Below are positions 32,965 through 33,657 of a stretch of DNA of 33,657 nt, in pieces. The notes beneath the pieces are model-generated. The model was not told the origin of the DNA and did not search any database. It was given only the letters and a program-made list of their open reading frames with translations. The translations under genes were made by a program, and so were the position numbers. The stretch is from NCBI RefSeq assembly GCF_000158915.1, contig NZ_GG657754.1:1031871-1065527 (forward strand). The letters are read 5' to 3'. Within the stretch, counting starts at the first letter, position 1, and each line of letters begins with the position of its first letter. Origin of the DNA: Streptomyces himastatinicus ATCC 53653. GTDB taxonomy: Bacteria; Actinomycetota; Actinomycetes; Streptomycetales; Streptomycetaceae.

Positions 32965-33657
32965 GCGGCACGGTGCGGCGGCTGTACGCGTTCTTCGCCG
33001 AGCGCGCCCCCGCCCGCGTCTATGTGACGTACGCGGTGCTGTGGGTGCTCGCCCTGGAGGGTGCGCTGGCCCTGGTGGAGCCGGGCGACGCCCGCTGGAT
33101 GCTGGGGGTGCCCACGCTCGCTGAGATCGGCACGGTGTGGCTGGCCCTGCTCTTCATCCGGGTCGTGGACGAGCAGAAGGACCTGGGTTACGACCGGGAG
33201 CACAATCCGGGCAGGCCACTGCCGCGCGGCTCGATCACGGTACGCGAACTGCGACTCGCCATGGCGGTCATCGCGGCCGCGGGCATCGCACTGACCGTGT
33301 GGCGGTCGCCCCTGCTCACCGGCTGGCTGCTGCTGGATCTCGCTTACATCTGTTTCCTGGTCGGACTCGAACGCTGGTCGAGGTCGGTCCGGGACGGCAT
33401 CTTCCGCAATCTGGCGGTGAGCTATCCCGTGCAGGCGCTGCTCAGCGGGCACGTGTGGCTGTCGTACCGGGACGCGACGGGCGCCGGCCCGCACTGGAGC
33501 GCCGCCGTGCCGGTTCTGCTCTGCGCCTGTGTCTTCCTGCACTTCGAGTTCGCCCGCAAGACCAGCCACCGGGTCACGCCCGGCGCCACCCTCTACTCCA
33601 ATGCCATCGGCACCCGGGGCTCCGTCGGGCTGACCGTGGGCTGCGCCCTGGCGGCGG
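32961..33657 (+). CDS. UbiA-like integral membrane prenyltransferase, 3' end cut off
   Basis: ATG 32961 overlaps the dikinase stop; 232 residues are visible before the window ends. Several hydrophobic helices alternate with a conserved loop, RVVDEQKDLGYDREHNPGRPLPRGSIT. It occupies the position of the UbiA Asp-rich motif (NDxxDxxxD) but reads DEQKDxxxD. The second Asp-rich loop position (EFARKTSHRVTPGATLYSNAIGTRGS) has few acidic residues. UbiA enzymes transfer a prenyl or phosphoribosyl group between a membrane lipid and a soluble acceptor. This variant subgroup has no assigned substrate I can recall. With TyrA-like and ICMT-like genes it hints at a prenylated aromatic or lipid-linked step. 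Confidence 0.75.
   Translation, partial: MSGTVRRLYAFFAERAPARVYVTYAVLWVLALEGALALVEPGDARWMLGVPTLAEIGTVWLALLFIRVVDEQKDLGYDREHNPGRPLPRGSITVRELRLAMAVIAAAGIALTVWRSPLLTGWLLLDLAYICFLVGLERWSRSVRDGIFRNLAVSYPVQALLSGHVWLSYRDATGAGPHWSAAVPVLLCACVFLHFEFARKTSHRVTPGATLYSNAIGTRGSVGLTVGCALAA

Overview
The window is high-GC actinobacterial DNA and almost certainly comes from a Streptomyces chromosome. Third codon positions are nearly all G or C, GTG starts are common, ATGA/GTGA stop-start overlaps are frequent, and XRE/DUF397, Methyltransf_19 (DUF574), MurT/GatD and SARP genes are all present. It splits into a conserved left part (about 1-12.2 kb) and a natural-product-type gene cluster (about 12.25 kb to the right edge, where it is cut off).

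Left part. A partial TPR-type helix-turn-helix regulator (minus strand, 1110 to beyond base 1) diverges from an XRE-DUF5753 regulator with its DUF397 partner. These are followed by a degenerate dTMP-kinase-like protein, a DUF574 SAM methyltransferase and a cis-prenyltransferase (UppS family). An acyl-CoA dehydrogenase and a TetR regulator diverge across a perfect palindrome that is the likely operator. Then come peptide deformylase (minus), the lipid II amidation pair murT-gatD, a 6-phosphofructokinase and a CtaG-type cytochrome oxidase assembly membrane protein.

Right part. A SARP-NB-ARC activator with two TTA (bldA-type) codons is transcribed leftward. It faces an apparently single rightward operon of at least 17 genes. 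Twelve of the sixteen junctions are overlaps or gaps under 10 bp; the largest gap is 38 bp. Upstream of the operon lie three heptamers at exactly 11-bp spacing with a -10-like hexamer 8 bp after the last. This is the classic SARP activator-site geometry.

Operon order: APH-fold kinase (apparent frameshift), class III aminotransferase, compact transketolase, GT4 glycosyltransferase, SDR, DUF1349 protein, fucose-permease-like MFS exporter, O-methyltransferase-fold protein, endonuclease/exonuclease/phosphatase-fold protein, hexapeptide O-acetyltransferase, HAD phosphatase/mutase, intracellular GH13 alpha-glucosidase-like enzyme, prephenate-dehydrogenase-like protein, AfsA-type hotdog protein, isoprenylcysteine-methyltransferase-like membrane protein, rifampin-phosphotransferase-like dikinase, and a UbiA-like membrane protein (cut off).

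The window has no polyketide synthase, NRPS, terpene cyclase or sugar-phosphate cyclase. The gene content points to an aminated, glycosylated, acetylated, probably methylated carbohydrate-like metabolite. An aromatic, acyl or prenyl arm may be encoded by the TyrA/AfsA/ICMT/UbiA end. I do not recognise this combination as a described pathway, and the product is inference only.

Two genes (the leftmost regulator and the APH kinase) show convincing single-base frameshifts that could be real or sequencing errors.
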